DNA from: Liriodendron chinense
Lineage: Eukaryota > Streptophyta > Magnoliopsida > Magnoliales > Magnoliaceae
Length of the DNA stretch: 64,000 nucleotides
Direction of reading: 5' to 3'
NCBI GenBank assembly: GCA_003013855.2
Contig: PVNU02002362.1
Span: 116,899 to 180,898, forward strand
Part shown: piece by piece, positions 47,325-57,687 of the stretch
Layout: the number at the start of each line of letters is the position of its first letter
Position numbering within the stretch: position 1 is the stretch's first letter
Program-made: the position numbers and the translations under genes
The notes under the pieces: generated by a model
What the model was told of the DNA's origin: nothing
Databases searched by the model: none
Seen by the model: only the letters and a program-made list of their open reading frames with translations

Positions 47325-48458
47325 CACACCCCCAACCAGCATTTTGATAGTCCCGAGCAAAACATGCGTGAAACCAATTCCATTCTCCAAAACCCAACTC
47401 TCCTTTAGAAACCATTCTTCTATACATGCCAAGATACATAAGAGTAAGAGTTAGAGAAATTAGGTAATAGAGGTTGAAACCGTAAACTCTCAAAACATAA
47501 TAAGCACCCATATGAAATTCCCGCTGATTGGTTGACAAATAGAAGAACTTGAACAAATTCAATCTAGTGTGCATAGTGAAAATTCTTTTCATGAGTTTCC
47601 AGGGTTATCTTCTTCATAAATCAACTAGACTATAGATCTCAAGGTATATAGAGCAACAACAAGCCAATGATGGGAATTTGCCTTGCTGTCCTTCCGACGA
47701 CTTTCACACTACGTCCCATTTTCAGCTTTGGTTACGGGTAGACCATCCCCCGGTTGGTAGTAGGTAGCTCTAATCGGATTTTTCCACCATTTTTCCGTCA
47801 TTCCCAATTTCATCCTTCCTTTTCTTTTTTCTTTTAAATTAGATAAGATTTTTAGAAATCCATATCTTTCGTTATTTTCCCATGGACAAGGATGGACAAA
47901 GTACGTCGGCTTGATGTCTCAACACCTTGAATCAAAATCTAACTAATCCACAAATCACATAATCCCTTCAACCCGTGAAAATCGTGTAATGTGAACTAGG
48001 TGTAAAGTGTTCAAATCTTCTATCAATCACATAACTAGGGGAATTCACATATAAAGCCATTATGCGATGAGAAGTTCCAGACATACAACCTCATACACTT
48101 CATATCTCCTCCTCTTATGCTCATATCATCTTGAATGCATAGAAACAAAGTTTTCCAAAAGACTTTTGAATTTTAGGAAAATTGAAAATTTTCTACATAA
48201 TTACTCGAAATGTTACAAAACGCTGGATTCATCCAAGTGATCCTACACCCCCAACCAAATCTTGCATTGTCCTCAATGTAAAAGATGTGCAATAAGCAAA
48301 ACATGAGAGCAATTTGAAAATAAAAGGGAGTGAGGAATGATAGTACCTGAGACAGTGAAAAGTGGAATTCTTCCTCCTTCTAGCAAACCTAAGCAAAAGT
48401 AAACAAAAGCAACAAAATCCCAATCCTAACTACTCTACACCTCCATCAGACTAGGAGA
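47325..48458 (-). other. PPT and conserved 3' non-coding region of D
   Basis: The plus strand begins cacccccaacc (sense GGTTGGGGGTG, the PPT). The rest matches the 3' internal region of element A along its length and has no frame longer than about 110 codons. An env-like gene would be expected here in a full Athila element but is not present. Confidence 0.7.
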
Positions 48459-49856
48459 TCAATCATCCTGGTAGACAGTATCAGTCAGAGGTATGGACAT
48501 ACCTTCTGAAGGAAATTTCTCAAAGAACGGCTTTAATCGCTGCCCATTCGCCTTAAAAATGTTGTCGTTCCTTGGATTTAACAACTCGACAGTCCCATAT
48601 GGATAGACAATTTGCACAATGTAGGGTCCGGTCCATCAAGATCTCAATTTGCCCGAAAATAAATGTAGACGAAAATTATACAGGACTTTTTGATTGATCG
48701 TGAATGTCTTACGAAGAATGTTTTTATCATGGAATATCTTCGTTTTGTCCTTGTAAATTCTCGTATTCTCATATGCTTCGTTCTGGATTTCTGCAAATTC
48801 ATTCAATTGTAGTTTGCGCAACAAGCTTGCCTTGTCAGAATCAAAATTCATCTTCTTAATTGCCCAATATGCCCTATGTTCCAACTCCACAGACAAGTGA
48901 CAAGCCTTCCCATAGACGAGTCTATAGGGAGACATTCCAATAGGGGTCTTGAAAGCAGTACGTTAGGCCCAAAGCGCATCGGTAAGCCGAAGCGACCAAT
49001 CCTTACGATCGGGGTTCACCGTTTTCTCTAAAATGTGTTTAATCTCCCTATTAGATATCTCAACTTGTCCACTAGTTTGTGGGTGATAGGGAGTGCTCAC
49101 TTTGTGTGTTACGCCATATTTCTTCATTAAAGTTTCAAAAGGGCGATTACAAAAGTGAGACCCTCCATCACTTATGATGACTCGAGGTGTTCCAAACCGG
49201 GAAAGAATATTCTCTTTTAAGAAGTGAATGACCGTTTTATGGGTATTATTCCGGCAAGGGATGGCCTCGACCCATTTGGAAACGTAGTCAACGGCAAGCA
49301 AGATGTATGTGTTTCCAAAAGAAGATGGGAATGGACCCATGAAATCGATGCCCCAACAATAAAATTTTTTGATTATTAAGATGGGATTGAGTGGCATCAT
49401 ATTTCTACGGGAGATTCCTCCCAATTTCTGACAAGGTTCACATGTTTTGCAAAACTCATGTGTGTCTTTGAACATAGTGGGCCAATAAAACCCACATTGC
49501 AGAATTTTTGCTGTGGTCTTTTTAGCCGAGAAGTGGCCACCACATGCCTGAGAATGACAGAAGGAGATGATACTTTGTTGTTCATCATCTGGGACACATC
49601 TCCTTATGATTTGATCGGGACAATACTTGAATAAGTATGGGTCTTCCCATAGGAACTTTCGCACCTCAGTGAAGAATTTATCCTTATCTTGCTTTTTCCA
49701 ATGTGTAGGAATTGTACCTGTAGCAAGATAGTTAGCAATGTCCGTATACCATGGCAATTGAAAAACAGCAAAAAGTTGTTCGTCAGGGAACATGTCATTG
49801 ATCACGGTCGTTTCAGGGGAATTAGTGAGGACAAGTCGAGAGAGATGATCAACCAC
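48459..49856 (-). pseudogene. Integrase of element D
   Basis: An HHCC zinc region (FCHSQACGGHFSAKKT...CKTCEPCQ), catalytic D, D and E in GIDFMGPFPSS, IISDGGSHF and SGQVEISNREI, and DALWA*RTAFKTPIGMSPYRLVYGK. Two stops break it: TAA near 48963 after ALWA (a Tyr codon lost) and TGA near 48636 (CGA-like) before WTGPYIVQ. The C-terminal part ends LTDTVYQDD at 48459. The catalytic residues are intact. Confidence 0.9.
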
Positions 49857-50201
49857 GACATTTTCTACTCCTTTCTTATCACGTATTTCTATGTCAAATT
49901 CTTAGAGTAGAAGGATCCATCTTAACAACCGTGGTTTAGCATCCTTCTTAGAGAGAAGGTACTTAAGCGCGACGTGGTCAGTGAATATAATGATCTTGGA
50001 TCCAATCAAGTAGGATCTAAACTTGTCCAAGGCAAAAACTACGGCTAAAAGTTCTTTCTCAGTAGTAGTATAGTTTGCTTGGGCTTAGTTTAGGGTTCTA
50101 CTTGCATAGTAGATGACACATGGCTTTTTCTCTTTTCTTTGGCCTAGCACGGCCCCAATAGCATAGTCACTAGCATCGCGCATAATTTCAAAGGGAAGGC
50201 T
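49857..50201 (-). pseudogene. RNase H of element D
   Basis: Readable on the minus strand between RT and integrase: an EIMRDASDYAIGAVLGQ block, a YTTTEKELLAVVFAL block and a TDHVALKYLL block, i.e. the usual single RNase H of Athila elements. Stops at 50202 (TGG to TAG), near 50085 and near 49905 interrupt it, so it appears only as fragments. Confidence 0.8.
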
Positions 50202-51292
50202 CTAATCAGGTGGTTGCATTATGGGAGCACATGTCAACATACCTTTAAGGGTGGTAAAGGCCTTTTGACATTCTTCATTCCACTCGAATGAATTTTCCTT
50301 TTGAAGTAGGTTACATAAAGGACGAGAGAGTGAACTGTAGTCCTTTATGAACCTTCTATAAAATCCTGCGTGTCCTAAAAAGGACCGTACATCTCGTATG
50401 CTCTTGGGTGGTGGAAGGTTAGAGATAAGATCAATTTTCGCTTTGTCCACCTCGATTCCATTTTGTGAAACGATGTGACCAAGTACAATTCCCTTTTGAA
50501 CCATAAAATGACACTTCTCCCAATTCAGCACAAGGTTCTTTTCTTCACATCTTTTCAGCACAGCTTTCAAGTGCATAAGGCACTCATCAAAGGTACAACC
50601 AAATACTGAAAAATCATCCATGAAGACTTCGAGAATTGTTCCCACCATGTCAGAAAAGATACTCATCATACAACGCTGAAAGGTGGCAGGGGCATTACAT
50701 AGTCCAAACGGCATCCGTCGATAGGCGAAAGTGCCGAATGGACATGTGAATGTAATCTTTTCTTGGTCTTCATGGGCAATCTCTATTTGGTTGTACCCTG
50801 ATAGCCATCAAGGAAGCAAAAATGGGAATGACCCACCAACCTTTCTAAAATTTTATCAACAAAAGGTAAGGGGAAGTGGTCTTTCCTCGTGACAGTGTTT
50901 AGCTTCCTGTAGTCAATGCACATTCTCCAACCGGTACTGACTCTAGTTGGCACGAGTTCATTATTGGCATTGGCTACAATGGTGATTCCAGATTTCTTAG
51001 GCACCACTTGAGTTGGGCTCACCCATTGACTATCGGATATTGGGTAAATAATACCCACATCTAATAGTTTCACCACTTCGGCCTTAACCACATCCTTCAT
51101 GTTTGGATTTAGTCGTCGTTGTGGTTGCCTAGCTGTCTTCGCATTCTCCTCTAGGTGTATGCGATGAGTACAAATTAGTGGGTCTATGCCTTTGAGATCC
51201 GCAATTGACCATCCAATGGCACTCTTGTGCTCTAATAGAGTGGCCATTAGCCTACTCTCTTGTTCCTCATCCAAGTGGGAAGAAATCACCAC
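50202..51292 (-). pseudogene. Reverse transcriptase of element D
   Basis: From N to C: QRRLNPNMKDVVKAEVVKLL, GITIVANANNELVPTR, WRMCIDYRKLNTVTRKDHFP, CFLDGY, then a one-base deletion near 50803 that shifts the frame inside the GYSGYNQ box. The second frame has MPFGLCNAPATFQRCM, the active-site FMDDFSVFG and the thumb/connection region to IMQPPD. It ends at TAG (TGG-like). The catalytic aspartates are intact; the frameshift alone would stop full-length Pol. Confidence 0.92.
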
Positions 51293-51307
51293 CGGATATG
51301 TCTCATC

Positions 51308-52270
51308 TCAATCTAAATAAACATATTTCAGCTCACTTGGTAATGGTTTTAGGTCGAGTGTTGGCGCCTTGATATTGGATGGGAGGGCCTTGTTCTGATT
51401 TACAAGCAAAGGCTCAAATAGGGCCCTCCATCTTTTATTATCAAGCACCGGCATCACATCTAGAATGGCATCTATCTCTTGTATTGTGTCATCATTTATC
51501 TCATGAGAATGGACCACACATGCCTCCAAAGGGTCGGAAGATAATGACAAGGGGAATGTATCTTCCACGAATGATTCAATTATGTTTATTTCGTGGATAT
51601 CATCATCAACCTCCCGTGGTTGTTTGCATAAATCAAATATGTTAAGCTCAAGAGTCATATTTCCAGAGGACATTTGTACAAGTCCGTTTCTACAATTGAT
51701 AATTGCATTTGAAGTAGCTAGAAACGGTCGGCCAAGTATGACGGGAATTTGAGCACCGGTACCTATCACGGGATGTGTATCCAAGACAATAAAGTCTACT
51801 GGGTAGTAGAATTTATCAACTTGGACTAAAACATCCTCAATCATTCCTCTCGGTATATGAATGGATTTATCAGCAAGTTCGAGTGTGGTTTTGGTGGGTT
51901 TCAATTCACCTAAGCCAAGTTGTTTGTAAACGGAGTAAGGAATGAGGTTCACGCTTGCCCCCAAATCGAGTAAGGCTTGTTTAATCCGGTAATCTCCTAT
52001 GATGCATGAGATGGTTGGACTACCCGGATCCTTGTATTTTTGAGGCACCTCTTGTTTGATGATGGCGCTCAAATTCTCAGTCAAAAGTACTTTGTTGTGA
52101 ACATTGTGTTTCCTTTTGACCGTACACAATTCCTTTAGAAATTTGGCATAAGATGGTATTTGTTTTATGGCATCCAACAACGGGATGTTGATCTTCACCT
52201 GCTTGAAAACTTCTAATATTTTCAGATTTTTGTCTAAAGGTTTAGGTGAAATCAACCTTTGTGGAAATGG
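51308..52270 (-). pseudogene. Protease of element D (downstream of the solo-LTR insertion)
   Basis: After the insertion the frame continues with PFPQRLISPK, a linker and the protease centre LLDLGASVNLIPYSVYKQL. The second block is VILGRPFLATSNAIINC. It ends at a stop near 51308, 15 bp before the next RT frame. About 22 codons at the start of this open frame come from the inserted solo LTR and are not part of the protein. Confidence 0.9.
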
Positions 52271-52275
52271 GGCAA
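52271..52275. repeat. Left TSD of the solo LTR (GGCAA)
   Basis: Identical to 53845-53849; it lies inside the gag-protease frame of D. Confidence 0.95.
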
Positions 52276-53129
52276 TGTTCACTTCCCCAAGTGTAGGGTT
52301 GCGAAGTAGTAATAATTCGGAAAGACCGAGTATCATTCCCACAGAGATTTATGTATGGGTATTCTCAGAATTTAACTAAAATAACTAGTAATTAAGATCC
52401 TAATAAGAACTAAAACTGAAAAATAGCGATTTGGGTTTAAACAATGAATGGTTAAGGTAATTTCAATCTAAAAAGGCACTAGAGCGCCAAGGATCCACTT
52501 TTGATAAGTTTCAATGCATCAACACAACTAGGTCTCTCATAACTCAATTGGAATTGAATTCATATCTCTATCCGATTGAAATATAGAGCGATTAAATTAA
52601 CAATTATCTAAAGCAAGTGCTTATTCATTGATTTGATTCCCACAACCATGCTCAGGCCTTGGGCACACTCAATTGTGTAGGCCAAGCCTCCTTCTAATCT
52701 AGTTGAGATTCATAATCATAGCTTTCACCAAATCCTGTCACTAGACCTGATTACAACTCATGATTAGAACTCTAATTAAATCAAAATCAATCAATAAACA
52801 ACTATTCCAGATTATACAACAAAAGATAAGAACTTTAGTTAAATGAGTTCCCACATGAAAATCAGGCTATTGCATACAAGGCAATCAAAGCGTCTACCAT
52901 GCCCGGAGTCGATGGTAGATCAATGCACTACACAAGCATAAACAATGCTCAAAGCTAAGAGACTAAGTTAGGATCACTAAGAATCACATGAGCCCGGAGT
53001 CATCAAGAGATCAAAGTGAAAACCAAACTAGTACTTGATTCAAACTCACATTGAACTAAAATTCATCAATTAAAACATGAAAGGAAACCTAGGTTGCATT
53101 AATCCATCAAAAACGAATCAAAAGCTTGA

Positions 53130-53151
53130 CCTCTTAGCCCTAGCTAAGAGG
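53130..53151 (-). other. Conserved leader hairpin (solo LTR)
   Basis: CCTCTTAGC-TAGG-GCTAAGAGG on the sense strand, a perfect 9-bp stem, about 150 nt after the TATA box. Confidence 0.6.
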
Positions 53152-53411
53152 TTTTAGTTCATCTCTAACATCCTTGAACTAGAAGCCTCTAAAAACATAA
53201 AAAATAACTAAAACAGGAAGAAAACTAGAAATTCGAAGTAGAATCCGTCTCTCAAGCAATCCCCACGTCCTCGCCTCCTTTGGTATGAAGGGAAGACGTC
53301 CTTTTATAGCTTGGAGGTGTCCTTTACGCAAGAAAGTTCCAGATTTCGCGCAAAGTTACGCACTTGCGCCGAGAAATCCGGAGCCCCAAAATAGAAACAA
53401 CCTTTTAATGC

Positions 53412-53585
53412 ATGGCCGATCGGTCTGGACCGATCGGACTGGGCTGGCCGACCGGTCACGACCGGTCTGGCCTGTGAATCCCATCAGTCCAGCAGCTATG
53501 GCCGACCGGTCTTGACCGGTCGGACTGGGCAGTTCGACTGTCCTCTTGGCAGGTAGATGGTGGCCGACCGGTCTTGACCGGTCTA
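53412..53585. repeat. GACCGGTC palindrome pairs in U3 of the solo LTR
   Basis: One decayed pair (gatcggtctggaccgatcgg) and three good ones: GACCGGTC-ac-GACCGGTC, then two GACCGGTC-tt-GACCGGTC. The spacer is 2 bp as in element A. Confidence 0.85.
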
Positions 53586-53844
53586 GCCTGTTTTTTCTTC
53601 TTTGTTTGTTTGTTTCTTTCTTCTTTTTCTTTCTTTTCTTTTATTTCCTTGCTTTCTTCTCTCTTTATGCTTGATACAATGGTCTTCCATACTCATAAAG
53701 AGCTCTATTTAGTCTTCAATTTGTGAAATCTCCCTCTTGTTCCTACAATCACAAATCATACATTAGAATAGTCCTTTAAACATGTAAACCGTGCACAATG
53801 AGTGATGAATTGGGGTTAGAATATGCACAACTAAGAGCTCAACA

Positions 53845-55527
53845 GGCAACCGGCTTGTATTGCCTTTCCGGTTCTTTCTCTTGTGAAGTGTTGTTTGAGC
53901 TATCATCCTCTTTGAAAATTTTCGGATCCTTAGGCTTTGGGGCCTTCACCGGATTAGATTTGTCAATTTCTTTCCCACTTCTCAAAGTGGTGATAGCTTG
54001 AACATGCTCTGTATGATGGGAGGATGAGCTTGCATCTTGTATCTCAAATTGGGTTCTTGGGTTAAGAAGAGTTTGGGCAGGAAGTGTGCCCTTCTCTCTA
54101 ACACTAAGATGAGATTCAACTCTAGCCATTGATGTTTTCAATTCATTGGCTTGAGTTGAATTTTGATTGAATTTCAATTGCTCTTGCATGAACCCATCTA
54201 TTTTTAAAGAATTTATCTTGTTATACTCAGCTTGAACCGATACAAATGCACCCAACATCTCCTCTAGCGTTACTTTTAGAGTAATGACTAGAGATGGACC
54301 TAGTATAGGTTGAGCTTGAGGGATAGTGGTTGCATTCGCAGTGGGTCCATTCCTCCAACTAAAGTTGGGATGGTTCTTCCAACTAGCATTAAAGGTGTTT
54401 GAGGTTGGAGCACCAAATTGCCGTTGATAAATGTTTATGGCATTTGACCGTTCTTGTAAGATGTCCTGAACTGCTGAAATTGTGGGACAATCTTGTGTTG
54501 CATGTTGATTTCTGGCATAAATTCCACAAACAGTTTCAACGTCATTGGAGTTAATCGTCTCTCCTTTCCTCAATTTCATGGCTTCGACCTTTCTTGTGAG
54601 GCTAGCCACCCGTGCACTTATGCTATCCTCTTCCGATAAGACATACATTCCCCCTCTTTCCTTTTGTTGGCCAGTCTTGGAATTTGTTGGTTTCGATGTA
54701 TCCCAAGACTGTGCATTCTCAGCCAATTCTTCTAAATAATCCCATGCTTCATCAGCTTCCTTATTCATGAACTCCCCATTACACATCATTTCTACAAATT
54801 GGCGCATGGGTGAAGTCAGTCCTTCATAGAAAAAGCTTATAACCCACCAAATTTCATAGCCATGATGTGGGCATGCGTTTAATAAGTCCTTAAACCTCTC
54901 CCAACATTGGAAGAAGGTTTCATCTTCCTTTTGGGCAAAGTTCATGATAAGGCGCTTTAACATATATGTTTTGTGAGTAGGGAAGAATTTTTTTATGAAT
55001 TCCCTATGCATACCAGTCCATGCACCAATTGAGCTTGGCCTTAATGCAAGAAGCCAACCTTTAGCTTTTTCTTTAAGAGTAAAAGGGAAGAATTTAAGTC
55101 TCACCACATCATCAGTCACATTAGCAAAGTGCATGGTGGTTATTACCTCATCAAACTCCTTAAGGTGTTGATAGGCACTTTCACTGTCTAATCCATGGAA
55201 TTTAGGGAGAAGTTGGATCACTCCCGGTTTTAAATCCACATTCCCTGCATTTTGTGGAAAAATTATGCATGAGGGAGTGCTCGCTTTTGCTGGTTGCAAG
55301 AAATCACGTAAAGTTGTTGGTCGAGGAACATTCTCAACCACATTCTCCCCTGTTTCAGTTTGGTTTTTGCCCAGATTGGCTATCGGATTAGGTTGATTTG
55401 CAACCATGTTTTCAGACAAAATTGGAGAGTTTAGATGTCTCCTAGCACGTGGCTCTCTGTCAATTCCTTCTACTATCCCCCCTTCACTTATGAGTCGGTT
55501 ATTGGAATCCCGAGCCCAATGTGTCAT
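53845..55527 (-). CDS. Gag of element D, open throughout
   Basis: About 561 codons without a stop from MTHWARDSNNRLISEGG at 55527. The gag core is LLPKFHGLDSESAYQHLKEF, LKFFPFTLKEKAKGWLLAL, FIKKFFPTHKTYMLKRLIMN, FFQCWERFKDLLNACPHHG. A zinc-knuckle position reads VCGIYARNQHATQDC, where Tyr replaces the second Cys, probably a G-to-A change. The end has ITTLRSGKEID. In Athila elements gag and pol form one frame; here the frame is cut at YKPVA by the solo LTR. The same start context is seen in element E at 63771. Gag forms the virus-like particle. Confidence 0.93.
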
Positions 55528-56074
55528 GCAAAACCAAAAAAATATGAAACAAAGAGAAAGAAGAATTCTTTCTCCCTTTCTTTACTCTTGTCTGAGACCG
55601 AAGCACAAGGTGTCTTGAAATGGCTAAGCCAGAAGCAAGGATAGAGACTGATTTCTCCTGGTCAATAGGGGTTCAAAGAACTCCCCACCCACTCTTTGAA
55701 TCTTTTGAGAAAAAGTGCAGAAAAGGAGAAAGAGGAGTAGAGGTGAGAAAAGAAATCTCTGAGCACAAGGTGATCCAAGACGACAGAGCCGACCAATAGA
55801 AATCCAGGTGGCACAAGGCCTACCTTTCAGAGATCCAAAAGGAGTCTCCACCCACTCTACAAGAGATGAATATGATAGGAATGAATAGGAGAAGGAGAAG
55901 AGTAAGGTTTAGAAAGATAGAACCTGATTCGGCACTTAAAATCCTTATATCTTCTTCAGCTTCCTAGAAATCCCTGAAAAAGAAAAATCAAATAAAACAA
56001 ACTAAGTTAGTCCTAAAATCCTAAAAATCCTAAATAGATACTAATTTCAGAAATTTATGAAAAACCGTCAAACT
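55528..56074 (-). other. Leader of element D between PBS and gag
   Basis: No gene. Purine-rich on the plus strand (gagaaagaggagtagagg). It corresponds to the 5' untranslated RNA, where packaging signals are expected. Confidence 0.6.
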
Positions 56075-56091
56075 CCCCGGCAACGGCGCCA
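56075..56091 (-). other. Primer-binding site of element D (tRNA-Asp)
   Basis: The sense strand reads TGGCGCCGTTGCCGGGG, 6 nt from the LTR; this is the standard Athila PBS. Confidence 0.92.
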
Positions 56092-56097
56092 AAAACT

Positions 56098-57682
56098 TAT
56101 TCGCTTCCCCAAGTGTAGGGTTGCAATGTAGTAATAATCTCGGTAAGACCGAGGTCGATCCACAGGGACTTGTGTAGGAATTCACAAACACATCCAATAG
56201 TGTCTATTGAGAGCTAACAACCAGATTTTGTATGAGATTGATGAAAGTAACAATTTTGAACTAAATTGAAGGTAAACAATTCTAAAAAGGCACTAAGGGT
56301 TCAAGGATCCACTTGTAGCAATCCTTGATGTTCAATCCGCTGTGGTTTCTCATTCTCTCAACTAGAATCGATATTAAGATCTATCTAGCCGGATGATAGA
56401 GCTATTAAACCAAACAATCTGCCATATGTAAGACCAATGCATATAACTCACTCAATGCAAGCTAGGATAAGCATGCTTAATTGCATAGGTCAGCCCAATT
56501 CCAATAGGCTCAGTTCACAATCATAACCATCCTCAAGTCCTGTCACTAGACAAGGCTAGATTATGATTTGAACTTGATTCAAATCACATGCACAGTCCCA
56601 CATAACACATAATTTCAGAAAAAGTAAAACTTTGGTAGGAAGTTCCCACATGAAGATCATAGTACTAGAGCGTACTCCAATTCCTCGGATCATACAGGTC
56701 TAGACTAACACAAAGCAATTAAGAACTTAAGTAATTCTCCCAAACATCCATGAGTCATCATAAGACTAAGAAAAACTACTTAAAACTTGTACAAACTTCA
56801 AACCATTGTTCATAATCATTAAAACCAATCTTAAAACCAACTTAAACGAATTGAAAACATTTTAGATTCACTACAACCTTCACATCTTAGCCCTAGCTAA
56901 GAGGTTTAGCCGTTTATGATCCAAGGAAACATGAAACAACTAAGAAAGAATATAAAACAAACTACAAACTAGAAGGAGTTATAGAACTCCGAAATCCACT
57001 TTCGCCACCTCCCACCTTGCTTAAACTCTTCTAAGATCCCCTAGGAACGATCCCTAGGTGTCCTTTTATAGTGGGGAGGCTCCGTAACCTCAGAATATTC
57101 GAGAATTTGTGTAACAATTACGTAGTGCGCAGAGAAAATCGACGCTAGAAATAGAAAGTTCAAATCTTACGCAGGCGACCGGTCGCAGTGGCTGGACGAC
57201 CGGTCGTGGATGCTGGACAACCGGTCTCAAAATGACCTAAAAGTGTCCAGTGAGTTTCAAAAATTTTCAACCTGGAAAAATAATTTAAGGACCGGTCGCA
57301 CGACCGGTCGCAGAAGTGGACGACCGGTTGCATGACCGGTCGTGAACAGTCCAGAGAGTTGTGGCCTCTGGGTCTCCTCTGTGCATGTGCGGACAGGTCG
57401 GACGACCGGTCCTTGACCTTGGACAACCGGTCGGACGACCGGTCATGGGCACCTTCTTCTGCTTTCTTTCTTCTTTTCTCTAACTTCTTTCTTTCACTCT
57501 TTGACGCTTAGCCCCTTTGATCTTCTTTGCTTCTAACTAGCATCTTTAAGTCTTTAATTGATGCTTCCTCTCTCTCATCCCTACAATCACAAATCCATGC
57601 ATTAGTTTAGTTTATAAACCATAACAACAAGCATAATGAGTGATGAATTGGGGTTAGAATATGCACAATTAAGAGCTCAACA
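56098..57682 (-). repeat. Element D right LTR (5' LTR)
   Basis: TATTCGCTTCC to GAGCTCAACA. The terminal TG (plus strand) has become TA. The TATA box is near 57064, the hairpin at 56883-56904 (now with one mismatched outer pair), and the GACCGGTC array at 57178-57450. Confidence 0.95.
57178..57450. repeat. GACCGGTC palindrome array in U3 of D (right LTR)
   Basis: The copy of 46811-47092, with some sites altered (accggtctc, acaggtcgg). A pair GACCGGTC-gcac-GACCGGTC... persists near 57290-57310 in rearranged form. Confidence 0.8.
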
Positions 57683-57687
57683 ATAAT
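57683..57687. repeat. Right TSD of element D (ATAAT)
   Basis: Identical to 45726-45730. Confidence 0.95.

Larger units (their letters stand above)
52276..53844 (-). mobile_element. Solo LTR of an Athila-like family inside element D
   Basis: 1,569 bp from TGTTCACTTCC to GAGCTCAACA with a perfect GGCAA duplication and no internal region. Orientation is minus, from the TATA box (ctataaaag, near 53302-53309) and the terminal block. It is related to, but clearly different from, the LTRs of A and D. It presumably formed by recombination between two LTRs of a full element. It interrupts the gag-protease frame after YKPVA and before PFPQRL. Confidence 0.93.
45731..57682 (-). mobile_element. Element D: Athila-lineage Ty3/gypsy retrotransposon
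   Basis: 11,952 bp including a nested solo LTR. LTRs are 1,594 bp (left, 3') and 1,585 bp (right, 5') and very similar by eye; TSDs are perfect. Minus-strand order: 5' LTR, tRNA-Asp PBS, gag, protease, RT, RNase H, integrase, about 1.1 kb of conserved non-coding 3' region, PPT, 3' LTR. The RT box FMDDFSVFG and the PBS are Athila-type. The env-like frame found in many Athila elements is missing. The coding part has a few stops and one or two indels, fewer than C. It is inserted in the gag-protease region of C. Confidence 0.95.
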
